Shown: one piece after another, positions 33,092 through 42,368 of the stretch
How positions within the stretch are numbered: position 1 is the first letter of the stretch
Layout of the letters: every line of letters starts with the position of its first letter
From: an uncultured Bacteroidota bacterium
GTDB lineage: Bacteria > Bacteroidota > Bacteroidia > Flavobacteriales > Flavobacteriaceae
Reading direction: 5' to 3'
Length of the DNA: 64,000 nt
Assembly (NCBI GenBank): GCA_902515395.1
Contig: CABXUL010000004.1
Span: forward strand, 10,001 to 74,000
Made by a program: the position numbers and the translations under genes
Notes under the pieces: model-generated
Seen by the model: only the letters and a program-made list of their open reading frames with translations
Database searches by the model: none
What the model was told of the DNA's origin: nothing

Positions 33092-34477
33092 TTATTCGAA
33101 TCCAATATGATCTGTCAAAAATATTAATGCTGCCATAGTAGCAGCTCCTAATTCGAGCTCTCTCTTATTTATTGCTTCAAAAGTATCTATTTCAGAATGA
33201 TGATGAATGAAATAACGTTGTGAGTCTGTTTTTAAACCAGATAAAACAAGGGCATCTTTTTTTAGGAGCCTTAGGTTTGCTCCAATCTCCCCTCTTCTAA
33301 AAAGGTGGATATAGTATGGCTCAAAAAAGGGTTTCCATTTTAAAATTCTTTCAAAATATTTATCACTAGTGTCAAAAACGAATCCACGGGGAGTAAAGGC
33401 ACCCGAGTCAGACTCCAATACCATGAGGTGTTTTTCTCTCTTTTTTGAAACACTCTCAGAATATACTTTTGCTCCACGACCTCCATTTTCCTCATTCATG
33501 AATAAAACGACTCTTAAGGTATTTTTAGGTTTATAGTTTATAATATTTAATAGTCGGGTAGCTTCCATGGATTGGACTACTCCAGCTCCATTGTCATGTG
33601 CGCCTTCTCCTAAATCCCATGAGTCCAAATGAGCTCCAATAAAAATAATTTTATCAGGAAACTCAGTTCCTTTAATTTGTCCTATTACGTTATATGACTT
33701 AACCTCAGGATAATTTTTACAATCCTGTCTTAAAAAAAAACGAAGATGAGGATTTAATGAAATCATTGAGCTTAGGAGTTCAGAATCGTTTGTGCTAATT
33801 GAAGCTGCTGGAATCCTTTTACTAATAGGTAAAGAACCATAGCTCATTTCGCCAGTATGAGGATGATCATCTAAACGAAGATTCATTGATCTGAATAAGA
33901 CTGCCAGTGCACCATATTTAGCAGCTTGAGCCGCACCAATATATTGTTGACCAAGACCTCCATCGTATGCTTTAAAAGTATTGACTAAACCCGACTGCAT
34001 AGGTCTGTTAAAAAAAACAATTTTTCCATTTATATTCTTCTCTCCTAAAGATTCTAATTCCTCAATACTTTCAACCTCAACTATATTGGCACGAATTCCA
34101 CCAGTTGGAGTAGCAATCGAGCCTCCAAGAGAACATACATTTACATTTATCGTATTTCCGGGACTAGACTCAATGTTGGCATATTCAAATGTACCTCGAA
34201 CCCACTTTGGCACCATTACTGGCTGCAACCAAACAGAATCCAAGGCGGGGATATTGTTCAATTCATCTTTTATCCAATCAATTGCCCTCTGAGCATTAAG
34301 TGAACCGGATAAACGCCCTCCTATATTTTTACTTAAATGCTCTAACCAAGAATAACTTTTACCTTCTGTTAATGACTTAACATATATATCCCTTATTTTA
34401 TCCTCTACTGAAGAAATCTTTTGAGCACCGATAAATTGAAAAAAAATAAGACTTAATATTAATAGCCGTTCCCGCAT
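33092..34477 (-). CDS. M28-type metallopeptidase with PA domain
   Basis: IFIGAHLDSWDLGEGAHDNGAGVVQSMEATRLL, VLFMNEENGGRGAK, secretion signal. Confidence 0.9.
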   Translation of the reverse strand: MRERLLILSLIFFQFIGAQKISSVEDKIRDIYVKSLTEGKSYSWLEHLSKNIGGRLSGSLNAQRAIDWIKDELNNIPALDSVWLQPVMVPKWVRGTFEYANIESSPGNTINVNVCSLGGSIATPTGGIRANIVEVESIEELESLGEKNINGKIVFFNRPMQSGLVNTFKAYDGGLGQQYIGAAQAAKYGALAVLFRSMNLRLDDHPHTGEMSYGSLPISKRIPAASISTNDSELLSSMISLNPHLRFFLRQDCKNYPEVKSYNVIGQIKGTEFPDKIIFIGAHLDSWDLGEGAHDNGAGVVQSMEATRLLNIINYKPKNTLRVVLFMNEENGGRGAKVYSESVSKKREKHLMVLESDSGAFTPRGFVFDTSDKYFERILKWKPFFEPYYIHLFRRGEIGANLRLLKKDALVLSGLKTDSQRYFIHHHSEIDTFEAINKRELELGAATMAALIFLTDHIGFE

Positions 34478-34482
34478 ATTAA

Positions 34483-35652
34483 TTATTTTGATTTTGAGGC
34501 AAACTGCTCTATGTCAATTACGCTAATAGGGTTGCTACCAAGGATCATTAAACGCTCTACAACATTTCTTAACTCTCTTACATTACCTGTCCATGGATAA
34601 TCCATCAGTTTTTGCAAAGCATCTTCTGAAAAAATTTTCTTATCAACCCCTTGATCAGCTGAAAGGGTTTCTACAAAATATTCAACCAATAGGGGAATAT
34701 CTGTTTTTCTATCACTTAAAGGGGGAACTTTAATAAGGATTACCGCCAATCTATGATATAGATCTTCTCTAAACTTTCCGTCTTCAATTTCCTGCAATAA
34801 ATTTTTATTAGTTGCTGCTATAACCCTAACATTAACTTTAATTTCTTTTTCACTACCTACGCGATTAATCCTATTTTCTTGAAGAGCTCTTAGAACCTTG
34901 GCCTGAGCTGCAAGACTCATATCAGCAACCTCGTCAAGAAAAAGTGTCCCACCATTTGCTATTTCGAACTTTCCAGGTCGATCTTTAATTGCAGAGGTGA
35001 ATGCTCCTTTCATATGGCCAAAAAGTTCGCTTTCAATAAGTTCTGAGGGAATTGCAGCACAGTTAACCTCAACGAACGACTCGCTGGAACGTTTACTTTT
35101 TTTATGCAAATAATGAGCTACCAATTCTTTTCCTGTCCCATTATTTCCTGTGATTAATACTCTTGCATCAGTTGGCGCAACTTTTTCAACCATAATATGT
35201 ATCTTATTGACAGCTTCTGATTCACCTATTATCGTATATTTTTTGGCAATCCTCTTCTTAAGTTTAATATTTTCAGTAACCAGATTTTTTATCTCTAATG
35301 CATTTCTAACAGAAGTAAGCAGTCGATTTAAATCAGGAGGCTTTGATATAAAATCAAACGCACCTGCTTTCATTGCCTCAACGGCAGTAGAAATATTTCC
35401 ATGCCCTGTAAGCATTATAAAGGGGATATCAATTCCATTTTCTCTTACATTTTGTAAAACTTCAACTCCATCCATTTTAGGCATTTTAATATCGCATAAA
35501 ACCAGATCATAGTCCTCTTTTGTCAATTTTAGAAATCCATCTTTTCCATCCTCACTTTCAGTGATATCATAGCCTTTGTTTTCCTCAGTCAATATCTTTG
35601 ATAAAACTCGTCTGATAGGCTCCTCGTCCTCAATCAAAAGTATTTTTTTCAT
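34483..35652 (-). CDS. Sigma-54-dependent response regulator (NtrC-like)
   Basis: Receiver domain ([11 protein letters not shown]), AAA+ [44 protein letters not shown]. Confidence 0.93.
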   Translation of the reverse strand: MKKILLIEDEEPIRRVLSKILTEENKGYDITESEDGKDGFLKLTKEDYDLVLCDIKMPKMDGVEVLQNVRENGIDIPFIMLTGHGNISTAVEAMKAGAFDFISKPPDLNRLLTSVRNALEIKNLVTENIKLKKRIAKKYTIIGESEAVNKIHIMVEKVAPTDARVLITGNNGTGKELVAHYLHKKSKRSSESFVEVNCAAIPSELIESELFGHMKGAFTSAIKDRPGKFEIANGGTLFLDEVADMSLAAQAKVLRALQENRINRVGSEKEIKVNVRVIAATNKNLLQEIEDGKFREDLYHRLAVILIKVPPLSDRKTDIPLLVEYFVETLSADQGVDKKIFSEDALQKLMDYPWTGNVRELRNVVERLMILGSNPISVIDIEQFASKSK

Positions 35653-36491
35653 TTTTGAATCTTAGTGGGATTATTCTTGTGTGTAACAACTCGCTGAGGA
35701 AAGGGTATTTCGATATCAAGTTCTTTTAATTTTTCAAATATTTTGTAACGTAGGTCACTTTTTACAAAATTGGCCTCAAAACTTCTATTCATCGAAAAAA
35801 AAAGTTCAAACTTTAGTGCACTATCACCATAATTATCAAATAATAAGATTGGTTCAGGATGTTTTAAAATCTTTGAATGCTCATTTGTAAGTTTAATTAC
35901 TTCATCTTTAAGTAGATTTACATTTGTATCATAAGATACTCCGAGTGAAATAGATTCTCTAGTAAGTGTTCCATTCTCAGTCCAATTGTAAAGAATAGAT
36001 GTGAGAAATTTATGGTTAGGAATGATTAATACTTTATTATCTCTAGTAACTGCTCTTGTAGTTCTTAACATGATATTTTCAACTTTACCAATCTGGCCAT
36101 CAACCTGAATTATATCGCCAACGTGGACAGTTTGATCTGCCAGAATAAATATACCTGAAATAACATCCTGAATTAGTGTTTGGAGTGCCAAGCCAATCCC
36201 AACTAATAAAGCGGCTGACGCTGCAAAAATTGCGGTCACATTTACTCCAACTGTATCCAGAGTAATCAAAATAACAATTAAATAAATTGAGTAATTAAGA
36301 AATGTAAATATGCTTCGAAACTTGGAACGAGTCTCATTATTAAGAGCTCTAAGTGTAATTTTCTTGAATAATTTAAGAAATAAATAGGTTGTAAAAAAAA
36401 CAGAAAATATAATTAGAATTACTTTGGGAGTAATTACAATTTCACTGCCTAGGTGCATTTTGTAATTAAAAAAATTTATTATTTCTTTCAT
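35649..36491 (-). CDS. MscS-family mechanosensitive channel
   Basis: LLVGIGLALQTLIQDVISGIFILADQTVHVGDIIQVDGQIGKVENIMLRTTRAVTRDNKVLIIPNHKFL. Confidence 0.92.
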   Translation of the reverse strand: MKEIINFFNYKMHLGSEIVITPKVILIIFSVFFTTYLFLKLFKKITLRALNNETRSKFRSIFTFLNYSIYLIVILITLDTVGVNVTAIFAASAALLVGIGLALQTLIQDVISGIFILADQTVHVGDIIQVDGQIGKVENIMLRTTRAVTRDNKVLIIPNHKFLTSILYNWTENGTLTRESISLGVSYDTNVNLLKDEVIKLTNEHSKILKHPEPILLFDNYGDSALKFELFFSMNRSFEANFVKSDLRYKIFEKLKELDIEIPFPQRVVTHKNNPTKIQK

Positions 36492-36565
36492 CCTAGAAAT
36501 TTGTCACTAAGATAATATTAAAAACAAGAACCACCCCTTATTTATAAGGATGGGAAAAATTGATA

Positions 36566-36594
36566 CAAAAAAGAGATTACACTAAAAGTTAGTG
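36566..36594 (-). terminator. Possible terminator downstream of dnaJ
   Basis: Minus strand CACTAA-CTT-TTAGTG hairpin followed by TAATCTCTTTTTT. Confidence 0.35.
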
Positions 36595-36630
36595 CTAATT
36601 AAATCTATGCTTTTATACAAGAATACACCT

Positions 36631-37746
36631 CTATGAAAACATATCCTTTACCTTCTCAAAAAAGGACTTATCAGTCTTACTTGGAGCTGGCTTGAAATTA
36701 TCGTCCTCAATCATTTTTTTGAAAAACTGCTTCTGTTCTTTATTTAATTCTTTGGGTGTCCAAACATTCACATGAACCAACAAATCACCTTTACCATAAC
36801 CATTGAGATCTCCAACACCCTTACTTCTAAGTCTTAGTGTTTTACCAGACTGAATTCCCGACTCCAACTTAATACGAACTTTTCCTTCTAAAAGACTAAT
36901 TTCTTTGGTAACTCCAAGAACAGCCTCAGAAATACTAATATATAAATCAAGATGGAGATGATTCCCTTCTCTAACAAAATTATCATGGGGTATTTCTTCA
37001 ATTAATACTAACAGGTCACCTGCAACACCATTTCCAGTAGCTTCATTTCCCTTACCGGTAACCTTCAGTTGCATTCCCTCTTCAACACCCGCAGGAATCT
37101 TAATAGATACAGTTTCTTCATTTTCTATCATACCATTGGAATCACTTCCAGATGGACGGTTGGACAATGTTTGACCAGAGCCATTACAAGCAGGGCAAGG
37201 CGAAGAACTTTGCATCCTACCCAAAATAGTATTTGTAACACGCATAATCTGTCCTTTTCCTTTACAAGTTGAACAAGAAGAATATGTAACACCTGGAGCT
37301 TGAACTTTTCGCTTTACTTTGATTTTTTTATCAACTCCATTAACAATTTCTTCAAGCGAAAGCCCAACTTTAATTCTTAAATTACTACCCTTACCTCTAG
37401 ATTGACCTTGTCCAAAACCACTACTAAAACCATCAAAGTTTCCTCCAAAAGCACTGCCAAAAATATCTCCGAATTGACTGAATATGTCGTCCATATTCAT
37501 TCCACCACCACCAAACCCACCTGATTCGAATGCAGCATGTCCGAATTGGTCATATTGGGATTTTTTCTTAGAATCACTTAAAACCTCATAGGCTTCAGCG
37601 GCTTTTTTAAAATTTATTTCAGCTGCCTTATCACCTGGATTCTTATCAGGATGAAATTCAATTGCCTTTTTACGATAGGCTTTTTTAATTTCTCCACTTG
37701 AAGCGCCTTTTGATACTCCTAAAATATCATAAAAATCTTCTTTCAT
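36631..37746 (-). CDS. dnaJ: Chaperone DnaJ
   Basis: KEDFYDILGVSKGASSGEIKKAYRKKAIEFHPDKNPGD; G/F-rich region; CSTCKGKGQ and CPACNGSGQ zinc motifs. Confidence 0.96.
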   Translation of the reverse strand: MKEDFYDILGVSKGASSGEIKKAYRKKAIEFHPDKNPGDKAAEINFKKAAEAYEVLSDSKKKSQYDQFGHAAFESGGFGGGGMNMDDIFSQFGDIFGSAFGGNFDGFSSGFGQGQSRGKGSNLRIKVGLSLEEIVNGVDKKIKVKRKVQAPGVTYSSCSTCKGKGQIMRVTNTILGRMQSSSPCPACNGSGQTLSNRPSGSDSNGMIENEETVSIKIPAGVEEGMQLKVTGKGNEATGNGVAGDLLVLIEEIPHDNFVREGNHLHLDLYISISEAVLGVTKEISLLEGKVRIKLESGIQSGKTLRLRSKGVGDLNGYGKGDLLVHVNVWTPKELNKEQKQFFKKMIEDDNFKPAPSKTDKSFFEKVKDMFS

Positions 37747-37751
37747 ATCTG

Positions 37752-38282
37752 TTATTGTCCTACGACCACTTTAGGGTATCTTATTATTTTTTCTCCCAAT
37801 TGATAACCTTTTTCTATAATATCAATTATTTTTCCCTTCTGAGAATCGTCCTGAGCAGGAATTTGGGTAATGGCCTCATGAATTTCAGCATCGAAAGCAT
37901 CTCCTATTTTAGTTTTAGTTTCCTCTAGTCCATTGCTTTTCAAGATATCATCAAATTTATTTTTAATTAATATAAACCCTTCAATATCTTTTTCATTACC
38001 ACCTTTAGAAACTTGAGAGGTAGCTCGGTCAAAATCATCTAAAACAGGCAATAAAGAACTCATTACTTCCTGACCTGCTGTTTTGAATAATTCTACTCGC
38101 TCCCTAAGGGTTCGCTTCTTGAAATTTTCGAACTCTGCAAATAGCCTCAAATATTTATCCTTTTCTTGCTCTAAAGAATCCTTTAGCTCACCAATCAAGT
38201 TAGATTGATTAGGTTTTGCTTTTTTTTTACGGACTGGTGCTTTCTTTTTTGAACTCACTGAACTTTTTTGCTTTTGTACCAT
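37752..38282 (-). CDS. grpE: Nucleotide exchange factor GrpE
   Basis: KYLRLFAEFENFKKRTLRERVELFKTAGQEVMSSLLPVLDDFDRA; HEAITQIPAQD; upstream of dnaJ. Confidence 0.95.
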   Translation of the reverse strand: MVQKQKSSVSSKKKAPVRKKKAKPNQSNLIGELKDSLEQEKDKYLRLFAEFENFKKRTLRERVELFKTAGQEVMSSLLPVLDDFDRATSQVSKGGNEKDIEGFILIKNKFDDILKSNGLEETKTKIGDAFDAEIHEAITQIPAQDDSQKGKIIDIIEKGYQLGEKIIRYPKVVVGQ

Positions 38283-38301
38283 ATATTTTTAAAATTAAAT
38301 T

Positions 38302-38334
38302 GTCAAAATTACTGCCAAATAATCAATTTTGTCA
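38302..38334 (-). promoter_or_regulatory. Putative grpE-dnaJ promoter
   Basis: Minus strand TTTG (38334-38331) - 21 nt - TAATTTTG (38309-38302); good TTTG/TAnnTTTG match, just upstream of grpE. Confidence 0.55.
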
Positions 38335-38339
38335 AAATG

Positions 38340-39257
38340 TCATCTTTTTTTATTGTAAATCTCTCTCAACGCACTATCCAGGCTTGAAAATTGAAATGAA
38401 AACCCCTTTTTTAAAATTAGCTTTGCACTTATTTTCTGACTACCCAAAATCAAGATGGAACGCTCACCAAAAAAAAATTTTAAAATAAAAGAAGGAATAT
38501 TTGGTAAAAAAACTGGGCGATTAAGAGCCTTTCCTATCTTCTTAATAAGTTTACGTTGTAATACTGGATTGGGAGAAACAGCATTAAAAAGACCTTTCCA
38601 ATTATTTGTAGCACAATAGAGAAATAAACGCGTCAAGTCAGATATATGTATCCAACTTTGCCATTGATTACCTGAGCCAAATGCTGATCCAGCCATAAGT
38701 TTAACTGGCAAGGCTAACTTGGTAAGTAACCCTCCACGGGCTGAAAGAACTAAGCCAATTCTAATAATTGAAAAATTAGCTGCCAAAGAAGAAAGTTTTC
38801 TAGACTCCTTTTCCCAGGCAATTACGATTTCTTGAAGATAATTTTCATTAAGAATTTTGTTTTTTTCAGTAAAGGTTTCATGAAAGCTATTTGGATATAT
38901 ACCTATAGCTGAGGCACAAATGATCGTTTTAATCTTTCCCGTTCCACTATTTTCCAATCCTTTTTTTAATAATTGAGTTGAGAAAACCCTACTATCAAAA
39001 ATTTCTTTTTTATTTTTAGATGTCCATCTTTTTGAGATACTCGCGCCAGCTAGATGAATTATGGTATCAACGCCATCAAAACATTGAATATCAATTTCCT
39101 GTGTACTAGGATTCCATAAAAAACCTATGGCTCCTGGAATCGAATTGATCTTACTTTTACGAGTTGTTAGATAATGGACCTTAATATCATTTTTTTGAGT
39201 ATTTTCTATTATACTTGAGCCAATCAACCCAGTCGCTCCCGTAATCAATAATTTCAT
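38340..39257 (-). CDS. TIGR01777-type epimerase/SDR family protein
   Basis: MKLLITGATGLIGSSIIEN, DTIIHLAGASISKRWTSKNKKEIFDSRVFSTQLL, W-x-SWIHISDLTRLF. Confidence 0.9.
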   Translation of the reverse strand: MKLLITGATGLIGSSIIENTQKNDIKVHYLTTRKSKINSIPGAIGFLWNPSTQEIDIQCFDGVDTIIHLAGASISKRWTSKNKKEIFDSRVFSTQLLKKGLENSGTGKIKTIICASAIGIYPNSFHETFTEKNKILNENYLQEIVIAWEKESRKLSSLAANFSIIRIGLVLSARGGLLTKLALPVKLMAGSAFGSGNQWQSWIHISDLTRLFLYCATNNWKGLFNAVSPNPVLQRKLIKKIGKALNRPVFLPNIPSFILKFFFGERSILILGSQKISAKLILKKGFSFQFSSLDSALREIYNKKR

Positions 39258-39280
39258 TTGTAATTTTTTTTAAAAATACA

Positions 39281-39955
39281 TCAAACAGGCTTTATCGCTC
39301 TTAATATTTCTCGTTTTCCAGGAGGACCCTGCAGCCTATCATTCGCAAACCCTAATTTCTCTAAACATCGCCTAACAGATCCTTTTGAACAATAACTAAT
39401 CCAATATCCGCAAGGTTTAAGAGCTCTAAAACAAATCTCAAGAGCTTTTTCCCCCCACATCTCAGGTTGAGCATTATATCCAAAAGCATCGTAAAAGATA
39501 ATGTCGTATTTTTTATTGATTGTTAAATCTAAGAAATCCAAATTGCTCTTTTTAAAAAAAAAATCTTCATGAAAATTATTAGTATTCCAATCTGATGAAT
39601 GCAACCATTTAAATAGTTTATGAAATTCAGGATATGGTAAATATTTTTCCATCCCCAATAACTTTATTTCTTCTATCGAAAGTGGAAACTTCTCTACTGT
39701 GTAATAATTCAGTTTAATATTATTTTTATTGCAAAAACAAAAAGCTAAATATGCGTTAAGACCAGTTCCCAATCCCATTTCAAAAATACTAACCTCTTTT
39801 TTATTATTATTTTTTATCCAAGATGAAAGACCTTTTTCAATATATATGTATAAGGCTTCGGTGAGCGCACCATTCCTTGAATGATATGTCTCGTCTAGTT
39901 CATCAATTATGAATGAAGGAGATCCGTCTTGAGTTTTGAAAATCTTTTTTATCAT
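39281..39955 (-). CDS. mnmD: tRNA 5-methylaminomethyl-2-thiouridine methyltransferase domain protein (MnmD-like)
   Basis: ETYHSRNGALTEALYIYI, FEMGLGTGLNAYLAFCF, YDAFGYNAQPEMWGEKALEICFRALKPCGYWISYCSKGSVRR. Confidence 0.88.
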   Translation of the reverse strand: MIKKIFKTQDGSPSFIIDELDETYHSRNGALTEALYIYIEKGLSSWIKNNNKKEVSIFEMGLGTGLNAYLAFCFCNKNNIKLNYYTVEKFPLSIEEIKLLGMEKYLPYPEFHKLFKWLHSSDWNTNNFHEDFFFKKSNLDFLDLTINKKYDIIFYDAFGYNAQPEMWGEKALEICFRALKPCGYWISYCSKGSVRRCLEKLGFANDRLQGPPGKREILRAIKPV

Positions 39956-40063
39956 TTTTATAATAACATGTTTAAAAAAAATAATTTTGCTGAATAAGTG
40001 AAAACCCGATTAATTTTTGGTTAGTTATAAATAATTTAGGTTTTATTTAAAATTTATGAAACA

Positions 40064-40096
40064 TTGGAAATTTATCAATCTAAAAAAGTAATTTTG
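40064..40096 (+). promoter_or_regulatory. Putative promoter for ilvE
   Basis: TTGG - 21 nt - TAATTTTG (40089-40096) shortly upstream of the ATG at 40120. Confidence 0.4.
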
Positions 40097-40119
40097 TTTG
40101 TAGGTTTTAATTGTAAAAC

Positions 40120-41166
40120 ATGAAAATTGAAAAGGTTCTTGCTTCAAAATTACCAAATGTAGATTTAGAAAACCTATCATTTGGTACTGTTTTTACAGAT
40201 CATATGTTTATTTGCAAATACATAAGTGATTCCTGGCAAGAACCAGAGATAATGCCTTACCAATCTATATCGTTTGAACCCTCTACTAGTGTATTTCATT
40301 ATGGACAAGCAGTATTTGAAGGTATGAAAGCCTATAAAGACAATCAAAATAAAATATGGCTTTTTCGCCCTTTAGAAAACTACAATCGAATTAATAGGTC
40401 TTCTGAACGGCTTCAAATCCCCAAGTTTCCAGAAGAATTTTTTTTTAATGGCTTAAATGAATTACTGAAAATTGATTCTGACTGGATTCAAACAGGTATT
40501 GGAAACTCACTATATGTAAGACCATTTGTGTTTGCAAGTCAGGCAGGTGTTCAAGCTTCCCCTTCTGTAGAATATACTTTTATTATCATTTGTTGTCCGG
40601 TAAAATCATATTATGGAGGAGAAGTTAATATTTTGATTGAGGAGAATTTTAGCCGCGCTGCAGATGGAGGTGTTGGTTTTGCAAAAGCAGCTGGAAATTA
40701 TGCTGCTCAATTCTATCCCACATCACTAGCCCAACAAAAGGGATATCAACAAATTATCTGGACCGATGCAAAATCTCATAAATTTCTTGAAGAGGCGGGA
40801 ACTATGAATATCTTTTTTAAAATTAATGATAAGTTGATTACTGCCCCTACTAATGACAGAATTCTTGATGGAATCACTCGAAAAAGTGTAATTCAGATTG
40901 CAAAGGATTTAGGTATTGATGTAGAAGTTAGACCTGTAACTGTATCTGAGATAATAGACGCTGCAGAAAATAAATCTCTTAAGGAGATGTTTGGCAGTGG
41001 AACTGCAGTGGTAGTTAGTCCAATTAAAAGCTTTGGATACAGAAACAAGAATTTTAAACTCCCAGAAATAAATAACTCACTCGCTGATACTCTAAAAGAA
41101 AAAATAACTTCGATTCAGTATAACTTAAGTACTGATCCTTATGGCTGGAGACATCCAATTGTTTAA
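40120..41166 (+). CDS. ilvE: Branched-chain amino acid aminotransferase
   Basis: FHYGQAVFEGMKAYKD, RPLENYNRINRSSERLQIP, FAKAAGNYAAQFYPTSLAQQKGYQQIIWTDA, EEAGTMNIFF. Confidence 0.95.
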   Translation: MKIEKVLASKLPNVDLENLSFGTVFTDHMFICKYISDSWQEPEIMPYQSISFEPSTSVFHYGQAVFEGMKAYKDNQNKIWLFRPLENYNRINRSSERLQIPKFPEEFFFNGLNELLKIDSDWIQTGIGNSLYVRPFVFASQAGVQASPSVEYTFIIICCPVKSYYGGEVNILIEENFSRAADGGVGFAKAAGNYAAQFYPTSLAQQKGYQQIIWTDAKSHKFLEEAGTMNIFFKINDKLITAPTNDRILDGITRKSVIQIAKDLGIDVEVRPVTVSEIIDAAENKSLKEMFGSGTAVVVSPIKSFGYRNKNFKLPEINNSLADTLKEKITSIQYNLSTDPYGWRHPIV

Positions 41167-41555
41167 CCTTTTTCTAAAATAGATTTTATATCAGGCTTAA
41201 AATAGCTAGGGCCTTTTAAAACTTTTCCGTCTTCTCTATAAATGGGTTTTCCATCTGCACCAAGCTTGCTCATATTACTTTGCTGAATTTCTTCAAAAAC
41301 TTCTGAAATTTTATATTGCATACCATGGGATAAAATAGTTCCACACAAAATATATAACATATCACCAAGCGCATCTGCTACTTCTATCATATCCTTATTT
41401 CTGGCTGCTTCAAAATACTCTTCATTTTCCTCTTTCATTAAATTATACCTCAAGGTTACAGTTTCTTCTGGTATTTTAACTGTTGGAAATTCTTGTGAAT
41501 CTATTCCAAATGAATTATGAAATTTAGCGACTGATTCTAATTCTTTATTTATCAT
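41163..41555 (-). CDS. MazG-like nucleotide pyrophosphohydrolase
   Basis: LRYNLMKEENEEYFEAARNKDMIEVADALGDMLYILCGTILSHGM (MazG EExxE...ExxD pattern). Confidence 0.85.
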   Translation of the reverse strand: MINKELESVAKFHNSFGIDSQEFPTVKIPEETVTLRYNLMKEENEEYFEAARNKDMIEVADALGDMLYILCGTILSHGMQYKISEVFEEIQQSNMSKLGADGKPIYREDGKVLKGPSYFKPDIKSILEKG

Positions 41556-41619
41556 TGATAATTATGTATTTAGTATTAAAAAGTGGTAGATAATTTTTCT
41601 AAATTAGTAAAAAATAATA

Positions 41620-41811
41620 ATGTTTAGCCAAGGACAGCTGCTGTTTGCCGTTTTTTTCTTAACTACTTTTTTGAGTATAATTATATACTCTTACAGAAAA
41701 GATATAAAAAGTCATAAATTACATTATAAAGGGAGTATAAAAATCCTAATGGTATTTATTATGTCCCTTGTAGGTCTTTATTTGATTAAATATTTTACCC
41801 AAAACTTGTAA
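41620..41811 (+). CDS. Small membrane protein of unknown function
   Basis: 63-aa ORF with two predicted TM helices, 10 nt upstream of crcB. Confidence 0.55.
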   Translation: MFSQGQLLFAVFFLTTFLSIIIYSYRKDIKSHKLHYKGSIKILMVFIMSLVGLYLIKYFTQNL

Positions 41812-41821
41812 ATCTAATTGT

Positions 41822-42199
41822 ATGAAACAGCTGCTTATCGTTTTTATAGGTGGAGGAATAGGAACGGTATTCAGATATCTTCTTTCTAAGCTAATTCCAT
41901 ACAGTGGAAATGGCTTTCCTTGGAGTACATTTAGTACCAACCTCATAGGCTGTTTTATTATAGGCATAATCTCTGGCTATTTCCTCAGGACTGTTTCAAA
42001 TGACCAATCAGACATGGTATTATTTTCTACTATTGGGCTTTGCGGTGGTTTCACTACCTTTTCAACTTATGCATATGAAAATTTAAATTTACTAAAGTCA
42101 GGAGATCATTTAAATTTTCTAATCTACACCTTAATTAGTGTTATTTTGGGAATAATTATGGTTTATCTTGGAATGATTATAAACAAACACTTTCACTGA
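41822..42199 (+). CDS. crcB: Fluoride ion channel/exporter CrcB
   Basis: FIGGGIGTVFRYLLSKLIP...FSTNLIGCFIIGIISGYF...GLCGGFTTFSTYAYE. Confidence 0.93.
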   Translation: MKQLLIVFIGGGIGTVFRYLLSKLIPYSGNGFPWSTFSTNLIGCFIIGIISGYFLRTVSNDQSDMVLFSTIGLCGGFTTFSTYAYENLNLLKSGDHLNFLIYTLISVILGIIMVYLGMIINKHFH

Positions 42200-42241
42200 T
42201 TTTTTGAATATTTCATAATTTTTAAGTATTAAAATTATTAT

Positions 42242-42270
42242 ACCCTTATTAATTATAGGGGTGGGTTTTT
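42242..42270 (+). terminator. Possible crcB terminator / upstream half of amt1 inverted-repeat region
   Basis: ACCCTTAT-TAATT-ATAGGGGT hairpin followed by GGGTTTTT. Confidence 0.45.
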
Positions 42271-42330
42271 AAAATCATAAAAATGAACTTTTGACCCCTA
42301 ACTATCTTAAAATTGGGGTAACCTTTTACA

Positions 42331-42338
42331 TACATTTG
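42331..42338 (+). promoter_or_regulatory. Putative -7 element upstream of amt1
   Basis: TACATTTG matches TAnnTTTG; no good -33 at standard spacing. Confidence 0.35.
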
Positions 42339-42368
42339 GTCAGAATCATAAAAAATAAATAAATTGTT

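Noticed and set aside
34981-35512. Plus-strand ORF 35150..35512 and other shadow ORFs over recQ, secA, dnaJ, response regulator
   Set aside because: They overlap well-supported genes on the opposite strand and lack independent motifs.
41556-41821. Fluoride riboswitch upstream of crcB
   Set aside because: I could not recognise the conserved fluoride riboswitch sequence in 41556-41620 or in the 10-nt gap before crcB.
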